This document shows positions 54,636 to 63,420 of a stretch of DNA of 64,000 nt, piece after piece (position 1 is the stretch's first letter; every line of letters begins with the position of its first letter). The DNA is taken from contig NZ_CP081870.1 in NCBI RefSeq assembly GCF_022170785.1, positions 3,844,001 through 3,908,000 of the forward strand. Direction: 5' to 3'. Under the pieces are notes generated by a model that had not been told where the DNA came from, searched no databases, and saw nothing but the letters and a program-made list of their open reading frames with translations. This stretch comes from Rossellomorea marisflavi (GTDB lineage Bacteria; Bacillota; Bacilli; Bacillales; Bacillaceae_B). The position numbers and the translations under genes are program-made.

Positions 54636-56765
54636 ATGACTGACCACGATTTTCATAATAGACAGCTTACATCTTTAACTATTAAAGAGACTCCTGAAGG
54701 TCGGTATCTGTCTTTTGAAACTAGCTTTTTAAAGACATTCATAACTTCCTTTACACGTTTCCATTTTTGCTTACTAGTGAGGGGAACTGAGGATTTTATA
54801 CAGTTTGATGCCGAAAAAAAGCCTTTTGAAGATGAAACAATGGATATATTAACTGGGGAACTGCACCTGGAACCTCATTTAAAAAATCTCAAACCGGGCG
54901 TTTATTGGGATCTTTGTCTTATAGGAGAATCCAATGGAGAATGGAAATACACAAGGATTAAAGCCGGCATGGAAGACATCAGGCTTAATTCATTTCCATA
55001 TCACAACGATATCTTTATTCCATACCGAACAAAAAAAGGGAATGTGTCCTTTAAGTTATCCCCTTCCACCCCCATTTCCATGGTAGAAGATTTGAAACTT
55101 ACGGATGGCGGGGTCATTAAACTTACCGGATATGCCGTGTATTTACCTGAAACAAAAGGGGATGTCAAGGTTGTATCCAAGAATCTTGTCATAACTAATC
55201 ATCTGACCGAAGATGAAATAATGGTTCCTCTGGAGAATGAAATTCGTCAAGATCTAACTGAACGATATGCTAGAGGTAATGATGATTACTCTACGAGTGG
55301 ATTTTATGGTGAAGTTACTCTTCATTCCTTTAATAATCAGCCTAGTAACAATTACTATAAATTTTTTGTTGAAATTGCCATTGAAACTTCTGAAGGAATT
55401 CAACATATTCGCAGTAAACGTCTGAAGTTCCAACCTAGGAACGCCACCTCAAAAAATCAAGAAACCACTGTAAGGCTTAAGGGAGCCTCGTGGAAATTAC
55501 GTGTGAAACCTACGAAAAAATCAGATTTTCTGTCTGTCAGGATGTATCAATACAAGCCGCTGAGACAAATTGCCGGAAAGGCAAAGAGGTTTCTATTGCG
55601 GGTTAAACAAGGTAAGACTGTCAAAAGGGCTTACAAAACAGCTTTTGTTCTTCTCGGAAAGCTCCCTGCTAAAAAGAAACAGGTGGTATTTGAGAGCTTT
55701 CTTGGAAAACAGTACAGCTGCAACCCCAGGGCGATATACGAATATATGGAAGAACATCATCCAGAATACGATATGTATTGGAGCATCGATCCCCGAAGTG
55801 CCGGAGTGTTTAAAGGAAAAGGGTTGAACACCATCAATCGTTTTTCGATCCCATGGCTCTTTAAGATGGCTCGTTCAAAGTATTGGGTTTCTAATAGCCG
55901 TTTGCCAATTTGGATACCGAAACCTAATCACACAACTTATCTGCAAACATGGCATGGTACACCACTAAAACGCCTTGCCGCTGATATGGACGAGGTTCAT
56001 ATGCCGGGTACAAATACGGCAAAGTACAAACGGAACTTCCTGAAGGAATCAAGCCGATGGGATTACCTGATCTCTCCAAATCGATATTCATCAGAAATAT
56101 TTTCCAGGGCTTTTGGCTTTGAGAAGGACATGATTGAATCGGGCTACCCAAGGAACGATTTCCTTCATAACGCCAATAATGCTGAGACGATGTACTCGTT
56201 GAAGAAACGTCTAGACTTACCACTGGATAAAAAGGTGATCCTCTATGCACCTACCTGGCGCGACAATGAGTTCTATGCAAAGGGTAAATACAAGTTCAAT
56301 CTTAAGCTGGAGCTTGATAAGATGCAAGAAGAGCTTGGCGATGAGTATATCGTCCTTCTCCGCATGCACTACCTGATTGCCGAGAACCTCGATATCACAC
56401 CGTTTGCCGGATTTGCGTACGATGTATCGCATCACACGGATATCAGCGAGCTGTACCTTATCTCTGATCTTTTGATTACCGATTATTCGTCTGTGTTCTT
56501 CGATTATGCGAATCTTGGACGTCCTATGATTTTCTATGTATACGATATCGAGAATTATCGCGATACGCTTCGCGGGTTCTACTTCGACTTTGAAGCACAG
56601 GCACCAGGTCCACTGGTGAAGACGACGAAAGACGTCATTCGCCATATTCAACACCCGGATCCGGCATCCCAAGCCAACTTCGATGCGTTCTATGAAAAGT
56701 TCTGTTACCTCGAAGACGGAGAAGCCAGCAAACGAGTTGTCGAAAAAGTGTTTAAAACGAAATAA
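54636..56765 (+). CDS. CDP-glycerol glycerophosphotransferase, TagF-like teichoic acid polymerase (second copy)
   Basis: 709 residues from ATG 54636 (AGAGGA upstream). N-terminal half without known motif; the C-terminal domain has the canonical YLQTWHGTPLKRLAADMD, ESGYPRNDFL, ILYAPTWRDNEFY, LLRMHYLIAENLD and DLLITDYSSVFFDYANLGRP. The intact WHGTP and SHHTD motifs make this the better candidate for the main poly(glycerol phosphate) polymerase. Codon use changes along the gene: AT-rich up to about 56100, then clearly GC-richer to the stop, as in the downstream genes. This suggests the 3' end was a recombination junction. Confidence 0.9.
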   Translation: MTDHDFHNRQLTSLTIKETPEGRYLSFETSFLKTFITSFTRFHFCLLVRGTEDFIQFDAEKKPFEDETMDILTGELHLEPHLKNLKPGVYWDLCLIGESNGEWKYTRIKAGMEDIRLNSFPYHNDIFIPYRTKKGNVSFKLSPSTPISMVEDLKLTDGGVIKLTGYAVYLPETKGDVKVVSKNLVITNHLTEDEIMVPLENEIRQDLTERYARGNDDYSTSGFYGEVTLHSFNNQPSNNYYKFFVEIAIETSEGIQHIRSKRLKFQPRNATSKNQETTVRLKGASWKLRVKPTKKSDFLSVRMYQYKPLRQIAGKAKRFLLRVKQGKTVKRAYKTAFVLLGKLPAKKKQVVFESFLGKQYSCNPRAIYEYMEEHHPEYDMYWSIDPRSAGVFKGKGLNTINRFSIPWLFKMARSKYWVSNSRLPIWIPKPNHTTYLQTWHGTPLKRLAADMDEVHMPGTNTAKYKRNFLKESSRWDYLISPNRYSSEIFSRAFGFEKDMIESGYPRNDFLHNANNAETMYSLKKRLDLPLDKKVILYAPTWRDNEFYAKGKYKFNLKLELDKMQEELGDEYIVLLRMHYLIAENLDITPFAGFAYDVSHHTDISELYLISDLLITDYSSVFFDYANLGRPMIFYVYDIENYRDTLRGFYFDFEAQAPGPLVKTTKDVIRHIQHPDPASQANFDAFYEKFCYLEDGEASKRVVEKVFKTK

Positions 56766-56773
56766 ATGTGGGT

Positions 56774-56806
56774 AAAGGACGCAGGTGATCCCTGCGTCCT
56801 TTTTTG
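56774..56806 (+). terminator. Terminator of the second tagF-like gene
   Basis: AGGACGCAGG (56776-56785) and CCTGCGTCCT (56791-56800), then TTTTT. Confidence 0.92.
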
Positions 56807-56978
56807 TCGATTTTTCGCCCTTCCCTCCTAATTGCTCTTCCGTTATTCGGCACGTTGTGATAACACAGCCCAAAGTACTATTTCTTTTTACATTTTTGGT
56901 GATTTTACACCCTTTTTTCTATTAATTTATGGTAAAATGACAAAAAACTATCAATCTATACATAGAAGGAGAAACCCA

Positions 56979-58046
56979 TTGAAAAAAACGATTGTAACAT
57001 TTGCTGCTACCGCCGTTCTGTCTTCTACCTATGCATCTGCTGCCGCGGCAAGTTCGCACAAAGTAGAATCAGGAGACTCCCTATGGAATATTGCCCGTAA
57101 GTACAATACGTCTGTGTCGAACTTGAAATCGCTTAACAATTTGAAATCAGACATGATCTTCCCGAATCAGGTCCTGAAGGTGAATGCAAAAGCCTCCACT
57201 ACACCGTCTAAACCTTCAGCGCCAGCGCCGGCTCCGTCTTCGCCAGCTAAAACCTATACGGTCAAATCTGGGGATACGCTGATTGCCATTGCCAACCGCC
57301 ACTCCATTTCACTCGGTGAACTGCAGAAATGGAACGGGATCTCAAGTCACTTGATCTACCCAGGACAAAAACTATCGGTTTCATCCGGCGGATCCGGATC
57401 TTCTTCTCCGGCACCGGCACCGGCTCCTTCAAAGCCTGCACCGGCACCAGGTAACAGCGCAACAGGCTCTTACAAGGTTGTATCAGGGGATACGCTTTCC
57501 CACATCAGCCTCCGCTATAGCATGAGCGTGAGCGAGCTTAAGAAACTCAACGGACTGTCCGGAAATATGATTTATGTTGGGCAGACACTTAAGGTCAACG
57601 GAGGTTCTTCTTCCTCTCCGGCACCAGCACCTTCCAAGCCTTCACCATCAGCTCCTAAAGAAGATACGGTTACTTCCTTTGACGTCAACCGCCTTCTCTC
57701 AGCTGCAAAAGGACAGATCGGTAAACCTTATGTATGGGGTGGATCAACCACTGCAGGCTTCGACTGCAGCGGATTCATTTATTATGCCTTCAACCAGGCA
57801 GGCGTAAGTATGTCCAGAACGTCTTCAGAAGGATACTACAGCCGCTCGTACTATGTCGACAAACCAGCAATCGGCGATATCGTATTCTTCTCGAATACAT
57901 ACAAAAAAGGCATTTCTCACCTAGGAATCTATGTCGGCAACAATCAGTTCATCCACGCGGGTGACAACGGCGTCGAAATCTCCAGCCTGAACAACTCTTA
58001 TTGGAAATCAAAATTCGACAGTTTCAAACGCTTCTACAGTCTTTAA
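56979..58046 (+). CDS. Secreted LysM-NlpC/P60 D,L-endopeptidase (LytE/LytF-like), second copy
   Basis: 355 residues. TTG start at 56979 with AGAAGGAGAAACCCA upstream; the frame open from 56832 has no site. Signal peptide KKTIVTFAATAVLSSTYASA, three LysM repeats (HKVESGDSLWNIARKYNTS, YTVKSGDTLIAIANRHSIS, YKVVSGDTLSHISLRYSMS) joined by Pro/Ala/Ser linkers, and a C-terminal NlpC/P60 domain with Cys in [12 protein letters not shown] and His in GISHLGIYVG. Paralogue of 16742. Linkers here are Pro-Ala rich rather than Ser-Thr rich. Role in lateral wall turnover or cell separation is inferred. Confidence 0.93.
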   Translation: MKKTIVTFAATAVLSSTYASAAAASSHKVESGDSLWNIARKYNTSVSNLKSLNNLKSDMIFPNQVLKVNAKASTTPSKPSAPAPAPSSPAKTYTVKSGDTLIAIANRHSISLGELQKWNGISSHLIYPGQKLSVSSGGSGSSSPAPAPAPSKPAPAPGNSATGSYKVVSGDTLSHISLRYSMSVSELKKLNGLSGNMIYVGQTLKVNGGSSSSPAPAPSKPSPSAPKEDTVTSFDVNRLLSAAKGQIGKPYVWGGSTTAGFDCSGFIYYAFNQAGVSMSRTSSEGYYSRSYYVDKPAIGDIVFFSNTYKKGISHLGIYVGNNQFIHAGDNGVEISSLNNSYWKSKFDSFKRFYSL

Positions 58047-58101
58047 ACACTACCCGGTACTATGTTCCCAACAGGGATGGAAATGTACTACTCGGCAGTG
58101 C

Positions 58102-58133
58102 AAACCGGTTGCCCCCTTGGCAGCCGGTTTTTT
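58102..58133 (+). terminator. Terminator of the second LysM-NlpC/P60 gene
   Basis: AAACCGGTTGCC (58102-58113) with GGCAGCCGGTTT (58119-58130, one G-T), then TTTC. Confidence 0.85.
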
Positions 58134-58256
58134 CGTGTGCGAAGGTGTCAGTATTTGCCGAATAATATTTCGCTTTTGCGTCAAGAAATATATTCCAATT
58201 AAGAGAGTTATGTGGTTTAATTAATTGATTTTACTAATAGGATATTGGAGGATACT

Positions 58257-61200
58257 ATGAGGAAAAAGTTGATCAAGAGTTTACTAGCTTTGATTGTGAT
58301 TTTCAGTGTTTGCCTGCCACAGCTCCCACAAGCAAACGCTGCAACGGTGATTGAAGAATTGCCGCTTGCCATGTCGGAATTAACAGAAGGGAGTTTTACC
58401 GGTGATGATCATGTTCAGTGGTATAAAATCACCCCTGGAAATGATACTGTCGAACAGTTTACACATCTGAGAATCAAGCTTGAATCCCAATCTGAGGTGA
58501 ACATGAGTATTTACTCAAGCCTCGAAAATGCCACCGATGACAATACGTTCGAACAATATAGAGGCTATTCCTATAATCAGGAAACCGCGTCCATCGACTT
58601 CCCGATCTCGTGGGTGGGTCCTTACTATATCAAACTCGAAAGCTATGTAGAAGAGGATGAAGACGGCAATCTGCTGCCTAACCCTTATAAAATAAGCTAC
58701 GACGGCGTATCCCTCCCACCTTCTAATGGGGCTGTAGGAGAAGAATGCCCTGCAGAACTCAGCGTCGAGAAAAAGAAAAATGGAAAAGTGATTTTGTCCG
58801 ACCTTCGTTCGATTCGTGAGAATCTGCTTTCCAAAACAGATAATGGAAAAGAACTGACGGCCGTATATTATAAGTCCGCTCCATTCATCACGTCTAAAAT
58901 GCTGTTTGATAAAAACCTGCGTGAAGACGTGTATGCAAACCTATCCATCTTGAAAAATCTTTTGAGTGATACCGCGAAGAACGGCGGATCAAGTACGTAC
59001 GCAATCTCTGACAAAGAGCAGGAAGCCATCAGCAACCTGTACACGATCGCTCATGATGCCGTACCGGGCCCTCTGAAGACACAGCTTGAAAACTCCGTTA
59101 AGAATGTGGATCTTTCGAAGTTAACCGGCACATCCGTTTCACAAGTAGTCTCAAAAGCAGGTCTCAGCACCTCAAGTTCAACCACTGATCCTTCCCGCCT
59201 GATCGTGAAAGTAAAGGACGGTCAGCCAACAAGCCGCGTAAAATCCAAAGTAGAGACTTACGGAATCAAATCCGTGGACGACCTGTCCAAAAAAGAGTTG
59301 AAATCAGATCGCTTCCTTGTCGTGGAAGTAAAGAATAATGGTAAAGGGTTCTCGGCTAGTTCGAAAACAACGGCCAATCAAATCGCCAAACTACCTGAAG
59401 TCGAATTCGTAGAGCCGGTACAGACCTACAAGGCTCTATCCGCAGACGTTCAGTATGAGCATCAATGGTCGTTAAATAACGGCGAGAAAAAAGGCAGCGA
59501 TATCGGGTTTGAAGCCCTTGAGAAACTGTTGAAAAATAAGAAACTAGACAAAACTGTGATTGCCGTTGCTGATACTGGTGTCGATCACACCCTTGCAGAC
59601 CTTTCAGGTAATGTCCTTGTAGATAAAGGATACAATTTTGTGGATCGTAACGATGATGCCATGGATGACAATGGCCACGGGACACATGTATCTTCCATCA
59701 TTGCAGCAAAGTCCGATAATCATTACTCCATGGCCGGGATCAATCCATATGCTGAAATCCTGCCGATCAAGGTGCTTGATTCATCTGGTGGCGGGGATAC
59801 CGAACAGATCGCAGCCGGGATCATGTATGCAGCCGATAATGGAGCCAAGGTGCTGAACCTTAGCCTTGGAGGCGGATACAGTCGTACGATTGAATATGCC
59901 CTGCGTTATGCAAGTGACAAAGGCGTGACCATCGTAGCCGCAAGCGGTAATGACGGGATGGAGGAACTGAACTACCCTGGTTCTTCTAAATATGTAATCG
60001 CAGTCGGTTCAACCAGCAAATTTGATATCGTTTCCGATTTCTCGAATTACGGAAAAGGGTTGGATCTTGTAGCGCCTGGTTCGGACATCCCTGCCCTCCT
60101 TCCAGACGGGAACGTCACCTACATGAGCGGAACATCCATGGCGACACCGCATGTTGCCGCAGTAGCCGGTCTGCTCCTTTCTCAGAAACCAACGATGAAG
60201 GCTTCTGAAGTGCAGGCACTGCTGAATAAGACAGCCGTCGATGTCGCTTTCGACGAACAGGATAACCCGTATACTGGAGAAGAAGACTATTGGGATGAAG
60301 AAGTAGATGGTCCATACCCTGTCGAGGTCTTACCGCCTGGATACGATCACGTATCTGGATATGGACGCTTGGATGCGTTCAGTGCCGTCAGTACACTTGA
60401 CCTGGGGGCAACCATCAATCCGATCCTTAATAACTCAAAAGCCGTTACAGGGAAAGCCAAAAACGGATCTACAGTAGAAGTATGGAACGGGAAAAAGTCA
60501 CTTGGCAAGGGAACCGTCAAATCCGGCTCCTACAGCGTGGCCATCCCGGTACAAAAAACCGATCAGATCCTGACCGTAGTCATTACAAATGGCATTGCTA
60601 AGACTTCTGTAAAACAAGTCGTAGAAAAAGCACCGGATAAACCAAAAGTTAAAAAAGTAACCAATAAAGATACCACCCTGTCAGGTACGGCCCAGGCAAA
60701 CCTGAAAGTGAATATTAAAAATGCTTCCCGCAAAGTCATCGCAACAGGGAAAGTCGATAAAAACGGTTCATTCAAAGTAAAGATCCCCAAACAAAAAGAA
60801 AACGCGGTCCTCTACGTAACCGTACAGGACGGCTACAAAGAAAGCTCTGAAACAAAAGTGACCGTCATCGACGTCATCCCACCGGCTGCTCCAAAAGCAA
60901 AAGCAATCAGCGATAAGAGTACTTCCATCACCGGCACAACCGAAGCAAAAGCCCAGGTCGTCGCCAAGGTGAAGGGTAAACAGATCGCGAAAGCCAAAGC
61001 GGATGCAAAAGGGAAATTCACCCTTAAGATCAAGAAACAAAAAGCAGGTACCACCGTTGTCGTGACCGCGACCGATGCCGCAGGCAACACGAGCAAAGGC
61101 ACAAACTTAAAAGTAGCAGACAAAACACCACCTGCTGCACCAAAGGTGAACAGCGTCAACAACAAAAGCACTTCCGTCAAAGGTAAGACTGAAGCCGGTG

Positions 61201-61376
61201 CCACTGTCACCGTCAAAGTGAAGAACAAAAAACTCGGTGAAGCCAAGGCCAACAAAAAAGGCGAATTCACCGTCAAAATCAAGAAACAAAAAGCAAAGAC
61301 CGTCCTATCTGTCACAGCCAAAGACAAAGCAGGCAACGTAAGCAAGGCGAAAAACGTGACTGTGAAGAAGAAATAA
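58257..61376 (+). CDS. Large secreted subtilisin-family (S8) protease with C-terminal Ig-like repeats
   Basis: 1039 residues from ATG 58257 (TGGAGGA upstream). Signal peptide ends PQANA-AT. An N-terminal PPC-like beta-domain (about 35-150), a helical region, and an inhibitor-type propeptide (RLIVKVKDGQPTSRVKSKV) precede the catalytic domain with Asp439 (ADTGVDH), His474 (NGHGTHVSS) and Ser627 (SGTSMATPH). The domain contains an acidic insert after KTAVDVAFDEQ. The tail from about 720 has four bacterial Ig-like modules with the recurring KGKFTLKIKKQKAGT pattern, all very Lys-rich, probably holding the enzyme on the anionic wall. It is a plausible DegU-controlled exoenzyme. Confidence 0.92.
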   Translation: MRKKLIKSLLALIVIFSVCLPQLPQANAATVIEELPLAMSELTEGSFTGDDHVQWYKITPGNDTVEQFTHLRIKLESQSEVNMSIYSSLENATDDNTFEQYRGYSYNQETASIDFPISWVGPYYIKLESYVEEDEDGNLLPNPYKISYDGVSLPPSNGAVGEECPAELSVEKKKNGKVILSDLRSIRENLLSKTDNGKELTAVYYKSAPFITSKMLFDKNLREDVYANLSILKNLLSDTAKNGGSSTYAISDKEQEAISNLYTIAHDAVPGPLKTQLENSVKNVDLSKLTGTSVSQVVSKAGLSTSSSTTDPSRLIVKVKDGQPTSRVKSKVETYGIKSVDDLSKKELKSDRFLVVEVKNNGKGFSASSKTTANQIAKLPEVEFVEPVQTYKALSADVQYEHQWSLNNGEKKGSDIGFEALEKLLKNKKLDKTVIAVADTGVDHTLADLSGNVLVDKGYNFVDRNDDAMDDNGHGTHVSSIIAAKSDNHYSMAGINPYAEILPIKVLDSSGGGDTEQIAAGIMYAADNGAKVLNLSLGGGYSRTIEYALRYASDKGVTIVAASGNDGMEELNYPGSSKYVIAVGSTSKFDIVSDFSNYGKGLDLVAPGSDIPALLPDGNVTYMSGTSMATPHVAAVAGLLLSQKPTMKASEVQALLNKTAVDVAFDEQDNPYTGEEDYWDEEVDGPYPVEVLPPGYDHVSGYGRLDAFSAVSTLDLGATINPILNNSKAVTGKAKNGSTVEVWNGKKSLGKGTVKSGSYSVAIPVQKTDQILTVVITNGIAKTSVKQVVEKAPDKPKVKKVTNKDTTLSGTAQANLKVNIKNASRKVIATGKVDKNGSFKVKIPKQKENAVLYVTVQDGYKESSETKVTVIDVIPPAAPKAKAISDKSTSITGTTEAKAQVVAKVKGKQIAKAKADAKGKFTLKIKKQKAGTTVVVTATDAAGNTSKGTNLKVADKTPPAAPKVNSVNNKSTSVKGKTEAGATVTVKVKNKKLGEAKANKKGEFTVKIKKQKAKTVLSVTAKDKAGNVSKAKNVTVKKK

Positions 61377-61380
61377 TGAG

Positions 61381-61419
61381 AAAAACCGCTCCGGGGTCAT
61401 ACCCCGGAGCGGTTTTTTT
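61381..61419. terminator. Strong bidirectional terminator after the subtilase
   Basis: AAAAACCGCTCCGGGG (61381-61396), loop TCATA, exact complement (61402-61417), T-runs on both strands. Confidence 0.95.
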
Positions 61420-61455
61420 GCATAAAAAAAGACACCGGACCTTCTTCCTCCAATG

Positions 61456-62127
61456 TCATGCTGCTTCGTATTTCTTTGGTTTCTCCCGTTTCCGCAAGCG
61501 AAGGCCCACATAGAGTGAAATCAAGCCTGCAAATGCTGTTGAAATCAAGGTCAACACCGGATGGTCCTGATAAGGAAGACTGGTATGATAGCCGATTTTA
61601 TCTTCTGTCAGCCCGCGAATCCACTGGGTCTCGAGCTTGGAATTCTCCCCCGACGGGAAGGTCGACTTTTTCACGACGCCATTTTCATTGATCCGGAACG
61701 TCTGGAACTTCTGATCCCCTTCTTCCACCACTCCTGGCGTCAAACGCAGGGCGGCAATGAACCACTCTTCCCCAGTTTCCTTTTCCTTCATTACCTTGTA
61801 CTGGACAATGCCCTTGAACACCTTCATGTCGCTCTTTTCACCCGTTTCGACTCCTGGCACCTTCACCTTGGCCCGCTCCTCTTCCTGAAGCTCCAGGAGC
61901 ACCTCAGGACCATCCCGGTACGTCTGCACCTTCACCCCGTGGAATACCTGAACCATTTCCGTATCCTCCGGTGACTGGAACGAGTAGCTCTTTTCAATTC
62001 CATTCTGATACACAAGCTCCCTGACAGACTGCACGGTGAAATAAAGGACGATGGTGAGCAGGACGGCTCCTGCGGCGAGTAGTAAGACTGAGATGAGTTT
62101 TGATAGATTGATGGGTTTGTTTGGCAT
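61456..62127 (-). CDS. Membrane protein with extracytoplasmic domain, unknown function
   Basis: 223 residues from ATG 62127 (GAGTGAT upstream; GTG 62136 is the alternative). Two helices near the ends (about 10-33 and 188-208) enclose a beta-rich domain of about 150 residues (HGVKVQTYRDGPEVLLELQEE-like, limited here to its general character). Cytoplasmic tail is Lys/Arg rich. The two-helix plus domain layout resembles DUF3592-type proteins, but I cannot confirm a family. Separate from the regulator gene upstream by 37 bases. Confidence 0.65.
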   Translation of the reverse strand: MPNKPINLSKLISVLLLAAGAVLLTIVLYFTVQSVRELVYQNGIEKSYSFQSPEDTEMVQVFHGVKVQTYRDGPEVLLELQEEERAKVKVPGVETGEKSDMKVFKGIVQYKVMKEKETGEEWFIAALRLTPGVVEEGDQKFQTFRINENGVVKKSTFPSGENSKLETQWIRGLTEDKIGYHTSLPYQDHPVLTLISTAFAGLISLYVGLRLRKREKPKKYEAA

Positions 62128-62163
62128 TGGGATCACTCAGATCTTCAAAAGAATTTCACAAAA

Positions 62164-63039
62164 CTATTGTGATAGTTGCTTGATTTTGTCCTTAATAAAA
62201 TTCATATATTTATCATCTTGTTGTAGTTCGAATACAATTAATGCTTTTTCCATAAGCTCTTTAGCTTCCTTTGGTTTGTTTACTAATTCAAGATTGTAAC
62301 CTTTTTGGTAAAGGATTTCTCCCAACAAGTAAATACTATCTCTTTGTAGACACCACTTAATCGCTTCAGCACAATACTTATTTGATTCATCTAATCTATT
62401 TAGTATTGTAAGAGTTCTTGCCAAATTGTAATAGAGCCTGGTTTTAATCGTGTAGTCATTTAAATGAGGCAGTAATTGAACATGACTGCCCACTTCTTCA
62501 AATATTGTTAGTGCCATATTTATATCTGCTTCTGAGTAAATTGCTCCAATAGTTAGCAGGATCTCTATTTCTCTTTCCTGCATAATTTTCCCTTTCACAT
62601 CCGCAATGTGTACCGCTTTATAAAGTGTTTCAATTGCTTCATCTTTCTTATTTTCTACTTCATATAAATAAATCCCTTTATGCCATAGTAGAAGTTGTAA
62701 ATTTTTTTTGTTTTGTGAAAACAGTGGGTTTACCTCTTCAGCTTTCACTATATCCATCATTTCTTTGAATCTCAGACTTCTTCTCATGATTTGTAATTGT
62801 TCGACGACTTCTTGAACGTAATCCAACCGTGGAGTTGTTCCTATATCAAAGAAGTAATTAACATCCACACCTAACTTCTGCGATATTTGATATAGTGTGG
62901 AGGCATACGGAAAGACAAGACCTTTTTCAATTTTACTAATCTGAGCTTGTGTACATATCCCTTCAGACAATTCTTCTTGTGACAAACCACTGTTTTTTCT
63001 TAATTCTTTAATTTTTTTTCCCACAGCGGAAAAATCCAT
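62164..63039 (-). CDS. PlcR-like RRNPP-family quorum-sensing regulator (HTH-TPR)
   Basis: 291 residues from ATG 63039, chosen because AGGAG lies 8 bases upstream (GTG 63048 would overlap that site). N-terminal Xre helix-turn-helix: GKKIKELRKNSGLSQEELSE, CTQAQISKIEKGLVFP. The remainder is an all-helical superhelix of tetratricopeptide-type repeats, for example TRLYYNLARTLTILNRLDES, NKYCAEAIKW and IYLLGEILYQKGYNLE, the same arrangement and length as PlcR. RRNPP regulators bind short imported peptides in the TPR groove. It diverges from a small secreted-peptide gene, and a box repeated elsewhere lies in its leader. The pheromone pairing is inferred, the family is well supported. Confidence 0.88.
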   Translation of the reverse strand: MDFSAVGKKIKELRKNSGLSQEELSEGICTQAQISKIEKGLVFPYASTLYQISQKLGVDVNYFFDIGTTPRLDYVQEVVEQLQIMRRSLRFKEMMDIVKAEEVNPLFSQNKKNLQLLLWHKGIYLYEVENKKDEAIETLYKAVHIADVKGKIMQEREIEILLTIGAIYSEADINMALTIFEEVGSHVQLLPHLNDYTIKTRLYYNLARTLTILNRLDESNKYCAEAIKWCLQRDSIYLLGEILYQKGYNLELVNKPKEAKELMEKALIVFELQQDDKYMNFIKDKIKQLSQ

Positions 63040-63052
63040 ACAATTCACTCCT

Positions 63053-63075
63053 AAATATGCCTAAAGTTATATTTT
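63053..63075. promoter_or_regulatory. Candidate operator box 1 of the PlcR-like regulator
   Basis: The 20-base core AAATATGCCTAAAGTTATAT is followed by TTT. It recurs with only two changes at 63421-63443. Outer ATAT/ATAT half-sites give partial dyad symmetry, and TATG-N8-TATA loosely recalls the PlcR box TATGNANNNNTNCATA. It overlaps the regulator leader and lies about 60 bases upstream of a TATACT -10 element (63123-63128) of the peptide gene. Confidence 0.6.
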
Positions 63076-63235
63076 ATGAGATAAACCACAATATACGTGT
63101 AGTTTTCAGTGAAAAATAAGAGTATACTTAATTTTATTTAAAAAATGCCCATATTAAAAATGTGTTTTAATTATTATAACATCTGTAAACAAAAACTGAT
63201 TGACTTATATTTAAAATCCAAAGGAGGAAAGCCCT

Positions 63236-63352
63236 ATGAAGAAATTCGTTTTAAGTGCATTTACCGTGTTGGTTCTAGTACTTGGATTTGTAGGTACATC
63301 ATATGCCTCAGAGATTCAGCCTTTATCCACCTTGCCTGGAAAAGCATATTAA
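63236..63352 (+). CDS. Small secreted peptide, candidate pheromone precursor (PapR-like)
   Basis: 38 codons, ATG 63236 with a perfect AAAGGAGG 8 bases upstream. Lys-Lys start, hydrophobic core (FVLSAFTVLVLVLGFVG) and signal-peptidase site TSYA-SE leave the 14-residue tail SEIQPLSTLPGKAY. PapR-type precursors have the same build: signal sequence plus a short C-terminal peptide processed to 5-8 residues and re-imported. The active PapR peptide also carries Leu-Pro and an aromatic C-terminus (ADLPFEF). It lies divergent from the PlcR-like regulator, 197 bases apart, between the two copies of the shared box. Role is inferred from layout; the gene itself is well supported. Confidence 0.78.
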   Translation: MKKFVLSAFTVLVLVLGFVGTSYASEIQPLSTLPGKAY

Positions 63353-63420
63353 TTATAGGTGCTTGTAAATTTCACGCCTCCTAGTATGGAAGCGTTTTTC
63401 TTTTGCCTAACTAATTTTGT

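Noticed and set aside
63145-63384. 79-codon frame overlapping the peptide gene in another frame
   Set aside because: It lacks a ribosome site, whereas the 38-codon frame has an ideal AAAGGAGG and a signal peptide.
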